Of a stretch of DNA of 64,000 bases, positions 43,341 through 55,154 are shown in pieces. Position numbers and translations under genes: made by a program. Source of the DNA: Acanthosepion esculentum (Eukaryota; Mollusca; Cephalopoda; Sepiida; Sepiidae); NCBI GenBank assembly GCA_964036315.1, contig OZ038488.1, forward strand, positions 69,359,842 through 69,423,841, given 5' to 3'. The notes beneath the pieces were generated by a model. It searched no databases, was not told where the DNA came from, and saw only the letters and a program-made list of their open reading frames with translations. Position 1 is the first letter of the stretch; every line of letters starts with the position of its first letter.

Positions 43341-43890
43341 AAGAAACGGCACCTAGTGCTGGAAAATCTTCTGCCTAATCAATCATGGATCGAAAGAGAC
43401 CTGATCGTCGAAGGGTGTATCACATACGGCACTTTATCGACTGACTGTTGCAGTTAATGTTTGGTGCGAAATGTTTCTATTCCAACAAATCAGTTTTCGT
43501 TGTGCCTAGTCTGGTTTAGGATCTACTTCGACCTTATATGGAGTTGCCTAAAAAGTTTGTTTTGTTTATTAAAAAACTGACATGTTTTCTGTTCTTTTTT
43601 TTTTATATTAACTTTATTTAAAAAAATCTTTTAGCGTTTTGTTCTATCTGAAATCTTTCACGCAACTTCATAATTTTACCTTCTTAGAAGTTTTCTTTTA
43701 TTTTTCTAAGCAAAAAAATGTTTTGGGTGTCTTTCAGGAAAGTGAAGTTTCCTTTTCATTAAGGGAAATCTGGAAACAGTGAAGTAAACGATAATCCAAA
43801 GGTGCAACGCTGATGAATCCGGAAAGTGAAAGATTTTTGTCTCGTCATTGAACTCTAATGTTTAGTAATTTCGCTTTTAACCGATTGGTG
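43341..43890. other. Unassigned sequence
   Basis: AT-rich; no element recognised. Confidence 0.3.
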
Positions 43891-43894
43891 TTTT

Positions 43895-44262
43895 CAAATG
43901 TCTTCGTCGTCGTTGCTATTGTTGTTATTACAACGTTTCAACCCCTGTGTACCCTCCGTTCTTCATCAGGTTTATGTCGATTCGGGTAACCTACAGGGAA
44001 TACCGAACTAAACCCTTTATCTACTCTACGGGGTAAACTGTCCTTGTTCCACTGCTAATATCTAAGGATATCTTGACAAGCGGCAGCAGTAGCAACTGCA
44101 GCACAAACAGTCAGGTTAGCTTTAGGGCTCCAAGTTCTCCACAGACAATAGCCGAGTGGATTGGTTCGTGAATTTGGTGACATAGTAAGTGTGAGTTCAA
44201 ACCCTGGGTTGGGCAGTGTATTCTTGGGCTCAATGGAACCAGGGCGAGCAATAACTGAGTCT
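43895..44262 (+). repeat. Fold-back SINE family G, 5' inverted tail plus tRNA-like head
   Basis: The left part is an inverted G tail (GTTGTTATTACAACGTTTCA, CCTCCGTTCTTCATCAGG). It leads through GCTCCAAGTTCTCCACAGAC into a tRNA-like head with A box TAGCCGAGTGG and B box GAGTTCAAACCC, then the plus-strand body start. The junction is the same as in the 59.7-60.3 kb element (there on the minus strand), so the inverted tail belongs to the family and is not a chance neighbour. Confidence 0.85.
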
Positions 44263-44274
44263 TTTTCTTTTACG

Positions 44275-44640
44275 TGCTGTGTCCTTTTAGAACGTAGGTA
44301 ATAGTGACTCTAAGTAATATTTGTCCTTTTACTATCCCTCCCAGTCTCTGTTCTGTCATACATTTACACAAGCTCATTAGGTACGCTACTCGCTGTTTTC
44401 CTCTGCCCTTCTTAAACTTCAATATGTCCTGTGGGCGTCAGGTTTCCAAACATTCTTTCCTCGTTCACTTTCCTAGAGATTTCAACTCTTTCTGGTCCTA
44501 GGCATGTGTCCTTTTGTTTCCATTTTCCTTGAAACTTCTTCATTGTCCATACGATCCATCTGGGGTATTCTCAGTGTTCTTCTCCAGAACTACATCTCTG
44601 TTGGTACCTCTCTATTGCCTCCTCCTCATCTATGAGCAAA
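44275..44640 (-). pseudogene. RTE-like LINE, C-terminal fragment
   Basis: The minus strand reads VEISRKVNEERMFGNLTPTG and HIEV, in line with the RTE tail MRKExLENLTLTGHIE, then a SSVPNELV stretch resembling LPNELV. Upstream, AELLYNRFPVRQGMLENLLI may be from another part of an element. Stops are frequent. Confidence 0.65.
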
Positions 44641-44744
44641 TTTTCCAGCATTCCCTGCCGTACAGGGAATCTATTATATAGCAATTCAGCAATCTTTTTA
44701 CTGTTTCTAAAGAATTTTTCCTTCCAATTTAACTCGTCCGAACA

Positions 44745-44888
44745 TCTGCCATAGTAATAGCGATAGAGTAGTGAGGGGCTACTGATATTTCTTCTGTGGG
44801 ATGGGGAATAATTAATTACCCACAATGCCGCGTAATCGCTTTTGAACTCTCTCGCGACTGGGCAACACAAGCCCACATCTAGCAGCAA
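44745..44888 (-). pseudogene. CR1-like LINE scrap
   Basis: PSHRRNISSPSLLYRYYYGR followed by CSDELN is the CR1 C-terminal HRRxVSSLSLLYRYYxGRCSDEL block. It is joined directly to the RTE-like fragment in the same frame, a chimeric junction. Confidence 0.8.
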
Positions 44889-44889
44889 T

Positions 44890-45600
44890 AGATCTGGTTC
44901 TTATTTGTTTCAAAAGCGGAATATTTCATTAAATTTAAGCAGCAAACTACACATGGAAATATAGTTTAAGTGATGCAGAAGTCACATATCAAAGCAAATT
45001 GACATCGACTGGTCGACTCAAACCAGAAAGCATTGTTCAGCTAAACATCTCTAGCTCAAAAACTTCACAAACCACTTTTGACTCGTTCTATCGTTCGCAG
45101 TACTTTCTACATAGACTACATAAATAATTTTTTTATTTTATTATCAATGGGATTTTATAAATTTATTTCAATGAATTCAGACATTTCGAGCATTTTCGTT
45201 ATCAGTGACTTATAAGACATTGCTTATTATTAATTAATGTTCTAATTAACTACAACTGGCCTACTCGACTGTAGAGCATTGTCCAGAGAGAAATCGCCAA
45301 CATAAAAACACTTTTGACACATTCAATCATTCTCAGTGTCTTCTCCATAAATTACATATATTTATTTCTGCGTTTGATTCGAATTTTTACCTTTTTTAAA
45401 ATAAAAAGCAAATGCAGAAAACGCTGATTGTTTTCTTCTTTCTTGTTAAACTAAATAAACAACAATTTTGGCATTTTTTCTTACCGCATGCTATGACAGC
45501 GAAAATAAAGTAGCTAATTCAGCAAGGCGTCGTCCATGTAAGACGGGCTTTAAATGAACAAGGATGAGCTGGAAACTTGTTGAATACTACTTGTTTATTT
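44890..45600. repeat. Diverged 250-bp direct repeat in anonymous sequence
   Basis: GACTGGTCGACTCAAACCAG ... CTTTTGACTCGTTCTATCG at about 45,006 recurs in diverged form at about 45,255 (GGCCTACTCGACTGTAGAGC ... CTTTTGACACATTCAATC). Family unknown. Confidence 0.45.
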
Positions 45601-45634
45601 CGAAATAAATGCTGCATTTTATATATTATCATAA

Positions 45635-45926
45635 TTTTTTTAACCATTTCACCCCAAGTAAGGCGATAATTCTTTATGGAAGAAACAAATTCCGACTACT
45701 TGGACTCTTAGAGTAACCAGCTTTTTGATATACTCTTTTGTTGTTGTTCTGGTATTACCATTCTCTGTAGAAATGATGGAATTATTTTTATCTCTTTCAA
45801 AAATGCTACTCTTTCTTCCCTGGTGATATTTGGTTGGGATAATGATAATGCTCTTTCAAAACCTGTCTCATTTTTCATCTTTATCATGTGCTTGAGGTTT
45901 ACGAATATTTGCCTTAAGAACAGCAC
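45635..45926 (-). repeat. Possible CR1-like LINE 3' end
   Basis: The minus strand ends ATTATCGCCTTACTTGGGGT followed by GAAATGGTTAAAAAAA, matching CR1 tails elsewhere. Upstream lies a 72-codon frame of ordinary composition without a recognised match. Confidence 0.5.
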
Positions 45927-46147
45927 TAAATGAAGGTATTTACTTTAGAAACTGATGTTATGTATCACGATCAGTCAGTAAAAGATTACTTTTGTGCGGC
46001 CTTAACACTGCTAGCTGTAAAAACAGGAAGCTATATTCAAGAAACAGATAATTGACATTTTCTTTTTACTTTGGTTATTAAAAGCTCACATTGCCACAAC
46101 ATGGTACAGTAGAAAGCACTATTAAGTGTTTTGCGGTACATGAAGTG

Positions 46148-46149
<2 letters not shown>

Positions 46150-46199
<50 letters not shown>
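46150..46199. repeat. (TA)n microsatellite
   Basis: About 48 bp of TA. Confidence 0.95.
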
Positions 46200-46201
<2 letters not shown>

Positions 46202-46261
46202 ACACCGAGGTTTGCCGATATCCCAAATGTGCAGCTCTGCCTTGTAAATGTATTTATTCTT

Positions 46262-47070
46262 TTTATCATTTCACTCCAAGCAAAGCGAAAATGCCACTAG
46301 AATGCAGGGAGTTACAGAGAGTGAATGAGAACGAGAGAAGACTTTAGGGAGAAGAATTAGAGAAAAAGGGCAGTAAAAGAAGAGGGATTCAGGAAAAATG
46401 CAATTGACGTTGCATTTAAATCTTTGGAGATTGTAGGTGATAGGGAAGCAAGAAATTGGAAGGGGGGTTTCACAGACGATAAGATAAACTATTAGAATAC
46501 AACTGGCGGTTGCATCTGCCTAGATCGACAGTAAAACGGTGGAACTTACTTGCTAATCTAGTAGCACGCTTAAATTCGTGCAGACAAGGCGCTAAGGAGA
46601 ACAGCTGATCACAACAATTGCCATGAAAATATTTGTAGAAATGACAGAGGGAAGTCACGTGACGTCGGTGAGAAACAAACCCCTAAAGTCGATATGTCAG
46701 GCCAGGATTGATTACATTACAGAGCCTTCTTTGAATTTTGTCAAGAATCTCGAGAAATCTAATAGGATCACAAGACAAGATATGGCAGCAGTATTCAATG
46801 CACGGACGAATGGTAGATTTATAAATGTACAAGATGGATTCTAATGAGAAGAATTGTCCGGTACGATAGAGCGAACCAACTTTCCTATCAGTAGACTTAG
46901 CAATTGATTCAATATAATTACTCCACTTTATGTCAGTGGAAAACGTGAGTCCAAAAAGGTGCTAAGTGTTTCTCCCCTGGAGTTTAGTATCAAACATGCT
47001 GATGGCAGGTAGAGAAGATTCTCTGTAGTGATTAAATGAAAGCAGTTTTCGGTAACTTTTTTTTTAGTTT
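46262..47070 (-). pseudogene. CR1-like LINE, reverse transcriptase C-terminal third and 3' UTR
   Basis: Minus-strand order: FGLTFSTDIKWSNYIESIAK is approximated upstream, then SILYIYKSTIRPCIEYCCHI, RFLEILDKIQRRLCNVINPG, and in a shifted frame SLCHFYKYFHGNCCDQLFSL and EFKRATRLASKFHRFTVDLG. These are consecutive CR1 C-terminal blocks. The 3' end TTTGCTTGGAGTGAAATGAT AAAAAG at 46,262 matches the other CR1 tails. It is the best preserved CR1 copy in the window, with only about two frame changes. Confidence 0.9.
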
Positions 47071-47820
47071 TTAAAGCAATCAACTTATTGGTTGTAAATC
47101 TCAAAGGTTATTTGTAAATAAAAACACTAAAATATAGTTATACCCAAATTCCGTCGCACAAATTTGACACCCAAGTCAAAAAACTACGAAACAGTTATAA
47201 AACTTCATTTTATGGTTACATACTTTCTGCTAATCGAAAGCAAAGTGGGAAACAAATCTAATATAAATATTATTTATCTCCGTAGAACGGAATATATTTG
47301 CGTTTAAAACGTTGATTAATTTGTCACCAAATAATGGCAATCTATTTTTTATGACTTCACCATCATCAATTAATTTTTGACTAGATGCAAGCCCCTCCTT
47401 CCATATTATAAAATAAATTTTAAATATTTTTTTAAGAAAACTTAGGATTTGTTGGTGTAGTTAATACGAGTGAAGTTTACATAAAATTGTTGTTACGATT
47501 ATTTTTATTTTTAATAGATATTTTCTTTCTTTAGTTTTCTGTCAATCCAGTATCGGTCATTGTTTGTTTTTATTGACTATTAAGGAAAACTAGTTAACTT
47601 TAATTTAATTTAACTTTAATTAATTAAAAGTATTGCTTTTTTTCTTTGAAAGATGCAAATTTGTTCTCTTATGTTTGTCGTGAACATAAGAAACATCACT
47701 TTTTTAAATTTTTAATTAATTGCTATATACCGTACCTATGAACACTAATGGGTATATCCAAATCCTCATAAATACATTGGACACTATTGTATGGGGGCAA
47801 AATGTTGCCTAAGTACGCCT
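47071..47820. other. Unassigned AT-rich sequence
   Basis: No element recognised. Confidence 0.35.
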
Positions 47821-48120
47821 GACGAGAGATTTTCTTGGTTTAAGAACTGTTATCTTTTTTATTTTTGTGTTCTCTTTTGAAACTTTTGCATATTTCAGTT
47901 TTCTTTTAGTTTTGTGTACTTGTTTTTACTTGTTCACTTTCTTTGTTTTCAATTTTTCTTTTCTTTACTGTATTTCCCTGTTTTTTTTGTTTTACCCCCC
48001 TCCCAATTTTATTTCCTTTTTCGTATTTGTTTGGTTTACTTGTTTCTAGTTTTAGTATTTTCTTTTTCATTTTGCGTGTTATGAAGAAAAAAATTTTTTA
48101 AAAAAAAAGAAGAAAAAGTT
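47821..48120. repeat. T-rich low-complexity tract
   Basis: Mostly T with C and G, ending in an A/G run; it immediately precedes the second Tx1-like LINE. Confidence 0.7.
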
Positions 48121-48138
48121 GTAAGGCGAACTTTTCAT

Positions 48139-51100
48139 TTGTTTGGCCGTGGTGTGGTTTTGGGCCATCATGGCCGACAACAATTTGATATATACCACCG
48201 GTTGTGTCACCGCCAAAGTCGGCCTGGAAAAGGCAGAAGAAAAAAGATGCTGCCTATTATACTTGTCAAAGATGAAAATTTGAGGAATCGTTTAAAGGCA
48301 ACGAGTTTCTTACCATCCCCAAGGTTGGCAAACTGTGAACACACATCCCTGCTGACCTCCGATGTTAAAAATCGGAAATTAATTGGTGTCAGTAGGGAAA
48401 CTACCTCCGTCCCCCTCTCCCTCCATCTATTCCCTTAGTTCAATCTCTACACCCCCCACCCAAAAAAAATGAAAAAAATGTCCCCGGCCCAGATACCATT
48501 TGTAACAGGGAAGAATTTAAAAAGGGCCTTTCCAACCAAAAGAAGTTCCTATTAGCTCTTTCAATATGTCAGCTGTAGATGGGAAGTCTGTTGAGGACCC
48601 CTGCAATTTCCCAAATGCCCCAAATGTTATTACTTGTGTGAGGGACACTGAGGACTATATCAAAGTTTGGAGTCACCGGTTTGAAGCCAAAGAAACATTT
48701 CCTAACATTAGGATGTTTGAGTTGGAATCCCCCCATTTGAAGAAACTAAGGCATTTTTTGTGCTGGGAGGGTCCCTGTGTTACTCCATCCCTCCTTAGAT
48801 AGGTGAGAAACTAACCTATCCCACAGGCGTCGGCGGAATTGTCCTGGAAGGACAGATAACGTCAGAGTTGGGTATAGGGAGCCTGGGACAATCTATCGGG
48901 GTCCTTACCAGCACAGATTTCCGCCCGGTATGTGAATAGGTTAACTGTTGATTTTTTTCTCGTTTCAGACCTAAAAATGTCTGTTGATAGCCAACCTGAA
49001 TGCTAAGGGCTTGAGGGATCAGGGTAAGGCTGCTCGCCCGCTCCGTGACCTCTTGTTCGAAGTGGATGTCGCCGCGATCCAAAAGACACACTTTGCACCG
49101 TCGATGCGTGTTTGCTGTCTAACGAATCTGTCGTCCATTCAGCATACGGAGATCGACATGCTAGCGGGGTTTCTTTGTTGGTTAGGTGTGCCCTAGATGC
49201 GAAAGTGGACCTTGCTCATGTCGATGCCGAGGGCCGGTTGATCGTGGCAAATATGCCAAGAAAAGTAGTTCGTTTCGGGTCGCTGCGGTTTATGCGCCCA
49301 ACGACCAGGAGGAGCAGGTCTCGTTTTTGTTTTTGTTTGTTTTTTGGCAGTTTGGACCGTTCCTGGTGGATTCAACGCGCCTAGTCTTAATGGGGGACTG
49401 TAATGCGTCCTGGACCCCAAGTTAGACAGGGGTCGGGGAGCTAGCGGGAGGTTAGGCGATCGTAACTTGGTTGATCTGATCGGCGTGTTTGCTCTGGTCG
49501 ATCATCCAGAGGGAGAGACGTGAACGTGTGCACACAGTTGGCCGTCTACCCAGGTGGTTAGTTACCTGGATTGAATGTTACTTAGAAGGGCTGAGTTAGA
49601 TTTGCTAGATTGTCCCAAGTTTCACTGGTTAGGCTATTCGGACCACACACTTGTTTGTGCTCGGGTGGCATTAGATTGTAGGCCTAGAATGGTTTAATAC
49701 TGCAAGTTCAATCTAAATTTTACTGGACAGGTGGGACTTCCAGGAACAGCTAACTAGCGTAGTGCAGCGGAAACTAGTGGGGGGGGCGGGGTTATCGGGA
49801 ATAGGTGGTGGAAGAGGCTTAAGGATAGTCTTTCCCGGGTGGTGGCTGGGGGAATCCCCTAGAGATAGCCTTAGCTAAGGAGACCCTGGAGCGTTTGGCT
49901 AGCAAGCTCTACATGGGCCAGGTAATTAGGCATAAGTTAAACAAGATGTCTTCCGAAGCTGTGAACATGGGCACAGAATTGCGCAAGTAAGAGGTTCGTC
50001 GAGGTTCCGGTCGCTACATTCGTGAGGTCAAAAACCTCGGAGGGGCGTACTCTGAGGGCGACTGACGACATGTGTGGGGCGTTTCGACGGCAATTTGAGA
50101 GCCGGTTTATCAAGGAGCCTGGTTCCCGCGACGAGGAGTACGTAGCTATTTGGCTGACGTTCTTCGGCTTTCGCTGATTTAAGCGTCTAGCTTCGAGGGA
50201 GAGATTACCGAGGGCATTGAAGAAGTTTGGCAGAGGCAAGTCACCGGATCTGGATGCCCTATGAATTGTTCTTGAGGCTGTCGTACATCTTTGTCCCGAT
50301 TTTAACTGTCGTGTTCAACAACAGGTTCCACCAAGGGTCCGTCCCCGACAGGATCTCCAGGAGTGTGATCACGCTGTTGAAAAAGGGCAAGGGTGGTGCG
50401 CGGGATGTAGATGACTATAGGTCCCTAACTCTGCTAAACACAGAGGCCAAGATTCTAACGGAGCGTTTGCAGTTAGTTGCCGAGAGACTGTTGGAATCTG
50501 AGCAGACTTGCGCTGTGAAAGGCCTTACAATTCAGAACAACCTGCATCTGGTTCGCACGATCATAGAGGGTATAAAAGATGACGATGAGGCCGTGTGGAC
50601 TAATTTAGATCAGTCTAAGGCATTTGATAAGGTTGACCATCGCTTCATGGCTGCTGTCCTGCAGGCCGCTGGATTCGAACCCGACTTCTATCGCTTTATT
50701 AGCCTCCTGTATCGTTCCCCCAGTGCTGTGGTACAAATGAACGAGAAGCTTTTGGGCGCTTTTGCACTGTCTCGGTCGGTTCGTCGACTGTCGCCCCTAC
50801 TTTACGCTTTGGCGTTGGAGCCTCTCCTACGCCGGTTAAGGTACAGGGCGTGTAGTCCGGCCCTACATGGAATTGCGGTCTCTGGAGGGACTCGAGCCAG
50901 GGTTTCTGCATACGCCGATGACGTATCTACTTTTGTGTTGTCCGGCAGTGATATTGAGGTGGTACTGAAGGCGCATAAACGGAACGAAAAGGTGACAAGG
51001 GCCTAGATTAACCGCGACAAATCTACCGGCTTGCGGTTAGGTGCCTGGAAGGGTCGATCTTCCGAGGCCCTTTAGTTGTACGGACGGTCCTCTCCGCATT

Positions 51101-51860
51101 CTCTGAGTGCGGTTCAGACCCGACTTCCAGCTGGAGAAAAATTGGTCAGAAATACAGGCAAATGTTGGCGCGGCGGGTCAGATTTGGCGTTGAAGGAGGT
51201 TGTCCGTGAAGGGCGTGTGCCACTTACGTCTTTTCTCTTGTCCTTTATCCCTTGTCTGTACTTCCTCTCTCTAAGCGACATAAGAAGGCGCTCGAGCGCT
51301 TGCTATCCTCCATTTTATGGAGGGTCGCAAGCATCACTTCGACAGAGAAGTCTGTTCATAACGTCCGTGTCATAGGGAGCTGGGAATGCCGCACTTGGTG
51401 AGTAACAAGTTCGCCTCGAGTCTGGTTTTCCGACGCCGCGCATTGACAGGGGATTCGATTATGGCGGGGATTGTAAGGGACGCCTTACCTTTACTTACTG
51501 TCAGTCCTTTGATCTCGCGGGTTGAGCGCCGTCGTAAACCCCGGGATCAATAGGATTTCCTTCGCGAGTGTCGATCGGCCTCGACTATCATTCCTCGGTT
51601 CAGTGACCTAGGAGTGTCTTATATCGGTAAGTAGTGGAGGGGGACGCGAAGGATGCACTACGTGAGCGGCTCGGCTTGTCAGGGGAGGAGTTTCGCTCCT
51701 TCTGGTCTAGGGTGAAGGCAGCAGATTACCCCAGTAACCCTGAGTTTTCGCTTACCTGGCGACTGGCTCGGAATATGCTATCTCTCAATGATAAGGCTTA
51801 TACTTCAGTCCCTAGAATCATAGTATCAGTTCCTGGACATATTCGCATTGGAAATATATA
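48139..51860 (+). pseudogene. Tx1-like LINE copy 2, nearly full length but broken
   Basis: Order: ORF1-like start MADNNLIYTTGCVTAKVGLE (48,170); an ORF1 body (48.57-48.80 kb) with DTEDYIKVWSHRFEAKETF; endonuclease segments ANLNAKGLRDQGKAARPLRD, LLFEVDVAAIQKTHF, a VSLLVRCALDAKVDLAHV stretch and SDHTLVCARVALDCRP (48.98-49.69 kb); the reverse transcriptase (50.23-51.01 kb); and a C-terminus ALRERLGLSGEEFRSFWSRV with FSLTWRLARNML (51.63-51.86 kb). Stops and frameshifts lie in ORF1, the endonuclease and between RT and C-terminus. It shares organisation with copy 1 at 36.3-39.3 kb. Confidence 0.9.
50227..51006 (+). CDS. Reverse transcriptase domain of Tx1-like LINE (open segment)
   Basis: A 259-codon uninterrupted frame inside the broken LINE. 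Blocks in order: RSVITLLKKGKG and DDYRSLTLLNTEAKIL (residues about 45-85), LTIQNNLHLVRTII (about 100-115), LDQSKAFDKVDHRFM with the first catalytic Asp (about 130-145), SPLLYALALEPLLRRLR (about 195-212) and AYADDVSTFV with the catalytic Asp pair (about 233-242). It would copy element RNA at a nicked target. The palm is intact, though RSVRRLSPLLYAL replaces the usual G-Q-G-CPLS context. Family RTs continue with thumb and C-terminal regions, but here a stop at 51,004 ends the frame, so it is a fossil. Confidence 0.85.
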   Translation: MAEASHRIWMPYELFLRLSYIFVPILTVVFNNRFHQGSVPDRISRSVITLLKKGKGGARDVDDYRSLTLLNTEAKILTERLQLVAERLLESEQTCAVKGLTIQNNLHLVRTIIEGIKDDDEAVWTNLDQSKAFDKVDHRFMAAVLQAAGFEPDFYRFISLLYRSPSAVVQMNEKLLGAFALSRSVRRLSPLLYALALEPLLRRLRYRACSPALHGIAVSGGTRARVSAYADDVSTFVLSGSDIEVVLKAHKRNEKVTRA

Positions 51861-52060
51861 AATATCTAGACTCATTTTTTATGCAGGTATACCACCGTTT
51901 TCCCGGCAATGAATGATGTTAGTTCACGTGACTACCAGACTAATTCACTGGGCGGCCACAGGTAGTGTTTCATTAAGACGGATCAAAGTCAGTAGTAAAT
52001 AAATCAGTGTTATTAGTGAAAATGTATTCATTTTCTTTGTTAGATTATGTTATTTAAGTT
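51861..52060. other. Unassigned sequence
   Basis: Between LINE and transposase; nothing recognised. Confidence 0.3.
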
Positions 52061-52067
52061 GTGGCAA

Positions 52068-52439
52068 TTATGTGTGAAAAATAATATTGCCCAAATGCCC
52101 GCCAAGGCTTCGTCGGCACACCTCCACTCGATGGTCAACATTTTTGATGACGTCTCTGCATAGTTGCTCCTCGATCTCACCAATATGCCTTATTATCTCA
52201 TCCTTCAGCTGTTGATTTTTTGTTGGCCTGTTGGCATAGACTTTACTTTTTAGAGGATCCCAAAGGAAGTAATCTAAAGGCGTCAAGTCGCACGATCGTG
52301 GTGGCCAATTGACTTCGCTGTTTCGAGAGATGATGCGACCTGGGATCTTCTCATTCAATAAAGCCATTGCTGCATTGGCTGTGTGGCACGTGGCGCCGTC
52401 CTGTTGGAACCACAAGACTTCGACATCCATAGCATTCAA
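52068..52439 (-). pseudogene. mariner-like transposase, C-terminal 123 codons
   Basis: The minus frame has WFQQDGATCHTANAAM with a catalytic Asp (residues about 11-26), then SEVNWPPRSCDLTPLDYFLW with the last catalytic acidic position (about 42-62), KSKVYANRPTKNQQLKDEI (about 64-83) and an end with GGHLGNIIFHT and a stop. These are typical of the mariner/IS630 C-terminal half. The last 120 codons or so are uninterrupted, unlike the other transposase remnants here, but the N-terminal domain and first catalytic Asp are missing and no inverted repeats were found. Confidence 0.9.
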
Positions 52440-52604
52440 TTCAAATTGAAATTGCCAAAGACTTAAGTATATTAAATCTGATAGAAAAAGAAAAAGTCAC
52501 TAGACACTTAATTCACATTTAAAATCAGTCCAAGTTATTGGAACACCCTTTATTTGATAATAGTTCAATATATGTATATAACATATAATGATAAAGTGAT
52601 ACAG

Positions 52605-52700
52605 AGGCATTTCGTTGTGGTGTAATGGTTAGCACGCTTATCTCGCTAGATCAAGTACACCTGAGCAGTGAGTTCGATCCTCACAGGGCGCTCAATACTT
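52605..52700 (+). repeat. tRNA-derived SINE head or tRNA pseudogene
   Basis: TGGTGTAATGGTTAGCACG is a good A box and GTGAGTTCGATCCTCAC a good B box in a T-arm-like stem. The spacing between them is longer than in most tRNAs, and no CCA-type acceptor stem is seen. A SINE head is likeliest. Confidence 0.7.
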
Positions 52701-53475
52701 GAGATCTTGTGCTAGGCTAGGCTAAGCTATACTTTGTAAGTCGCTATAGAGATACGTTAGATGCATAATTAGCAGGTCGAAACTGTTGTGAGAAAACTAA
52801 ATAAAATAATAATAAAGAAAAAAAAAATACATTTTCCCATGATGCTAGTAATGAAGGAACCGGATAGGATTTTTGGCAATCTGCGCAGTTTTATGACCCC
52901 GATTCCGGGAAAGGACATAACCTTTCTCTTTCCACTTTTCCACGCAGGGCGTTCGGACATGTTTTAAAACTCCACTCACGAGGTAAGTGATTTAGTCGTT
53001 CCAGCTCAGCGCAAAGCTGACGCTCGATCATATTAACCATTCTTATCCTTACTTACCCTAAGTTATTTCTGAACCAGAAAAGAAAACGTACCTACCCAAG
53101 AGGCACTGAGAACTTTGTATCCCTACAGTCGCCATAAAAAAAAGAATAACTGGTCCGTAGTAGAAACCCAAGTTTTTTATATGCTTCTTTAGCGTTTTAC
53201 ATGTGAACATGCACCCTCATCTATGATACACCTACACGCAACCTTTAAATTCCATACTGTATTATTAAATTTTGGTTAGGTAACTTCCGTTAGTCCGGTA
53301 ACACGGATAGTTCGGTATGTTTCTGGAACTGAGTTTGTCGGAAAATGAGAGCTCGTCTAGTACAAGAAAGTTAATATAAAACTTGTCCTCAAAATTAAAA
53401 CCACTTAAACATACAAAACAAAATATTAGAGTACCAGCATACCTTAATTTCGAGGAGAGTTATTTTAATTTCATG
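52701..53475. other. Unassigned sequence
   Basis: A stretch at 53,285-53,340 (TTCCGTTAGTCCGGTAACAC) faintly recalls pogo/Tigger ends, but no partner end was found. Confidence 0.35.
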
Positions 53476-53947
53476 TGTCGGAGTTAGCACCTCCTCAGTT
53501 CTTTAATCCTTCAACAGGATTATAAATACTGGCTGACCCTTCTCTCTCTATCTCTTTTTCGACTTAGGCCTTGGGCCGCTACCTCTCGCGCGGAGCGAGG
53601 TAAAATCTCTCTTTTTCCACTTAGGCCAATATGTGACCTCTCACAGATACAGCGTTTCCCAAATTCCGGGAACGCGCTAAGAACAATACACGTACGTACG
53701 AACACTTACAACACACACACACACATATAATTTCTCCATACAGACTCCATGTAACAGTCCATGTCTTTGTTTAACTTGTTTTGTTATTAATATATATATT
53801 TTTACCCATGTATATCGGTCTTGTTTGTTTTCTTTGTCTTCTTTGAACTTAATTAAAGTCCGACATTCTCATGTAACTGGACCCGCCAGCAGGAAAGTTT
53901 AACCTTCTGATATGTCTTCACACTATCACCCCGCACGGTCCGCAACA
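53476..53947 (+). repeat. 5' LTR
   Basis: A 472-bp repeat beginning TGTCGGAGTTAGC and ending CCGCAACA. It contains TATAAATACTGG near 53,521 as a TATA box and AATTAAAG near 53,851 as a possible polyadenylation signal. Nearly identical to 55,016-55,520 apart from a (CT)n expansion and a short indel. Confidence 0.95.
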
Positions 53948-55015
53948 TATGGTGACTTCCCGACGTGATTTAAAGTTTCAACTCCTGCTAACACACACAA
54001 GACGATATATATGTACAAGCAAATTCTTATACAGGCCTTCCAAATGAGAGCCAGTCAAAACAACATAATATTGGAAACTTCTTTTCTATCCTACGCACGC
54101 CGTACTCTATTAACGAAATAACTTTTAATTCACTACAACGTCTACAAAACAACTTTCTCCTGCACGGCAGAAGGAATTTCTCCTACAACACGTGGAAACT
54201 GCAATTACTACTATGAGCGAGCCTTACAACTCTTTCTCCGCACTGGTCTATATTTGCTTGACCTTTTCTTTCTCTCGGCGACATTTGACCTTAATTTCAC
54301 CCGGCTTACCAAACGGAGAACGCAACGCCATTTTTAACTAAATTCAACTCTCTTCTTCTGGACTGAAATATATAAAGTGTGAACCACATCGCAAACAAAG
54401 GCGACTCACCGTCCTTTATCTTACCCTGCAATGATGCAACTCGAATTATCTAAGAATTTGCGAGAACGATATTCTACCGTCAATAATAGCAAATTCTCCC
54501 AACTTGCATTCGACACTCGGTAGAAATTCTACATCAGCTCAACTTGGCCCCGGGGTAGAGCGACGCGCTCCCCACTCTCACCTTCACTTGGCCGACCATC
54601 GTCGCTGACCCAAGAAGCAGCCAAGTCTAGCAGCAACAACCACCAACTTCGCCACAACGCTGCTACCATTAAACATTGTACGCTAATTTTATCCACGTAT
54701 CCCAAACAAACAACCTCATCTTTCAAGCAAAACTACGACCAGGCCAGCAAACAGGTTGACAGGACGACAAGCCCAACTCTACGTGGAGCATTGGAAAAAA
54801 GAACAAAAGGTGAACACTACCGACGTTTCTTCCAGGACGTGCCCCGACTCTGACCCACTAGAGAAATGCACATCACCCTGACAACAACAAGCACATTTCG
54901 TCGAATCACGCATCGCAACAACAGACACATTTTATTTTAGTGCACAAGAACAATTTTCAAAAATTTTTACATAATAAAAGTTTGCTTTCTACAACTTTTA
55001 TTCTGAGAGGAGGTA

Positions 55016-55092
55016 TGTCAGAGTTAGCTCCTCCTCAGTTCTTTAATCCTTCAACAGGGGTCTCTCTCCCCTGAGTATAAATACTGGCTGAC

Positions 55093-55154
<62 letters not shown>

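Noticed and set aside
45708..45926. 72-codon minus frame of ordinary composition
   Set aside because: No family recognised; it lies just upstream of a CR1-like tail and is probably untranslated LINE sequence.
52605..52700. Functional tRNA gene
   Set aside because: A and B boxes are good, but spacing is too long and no acceptor stem closes; SINE head preferred.
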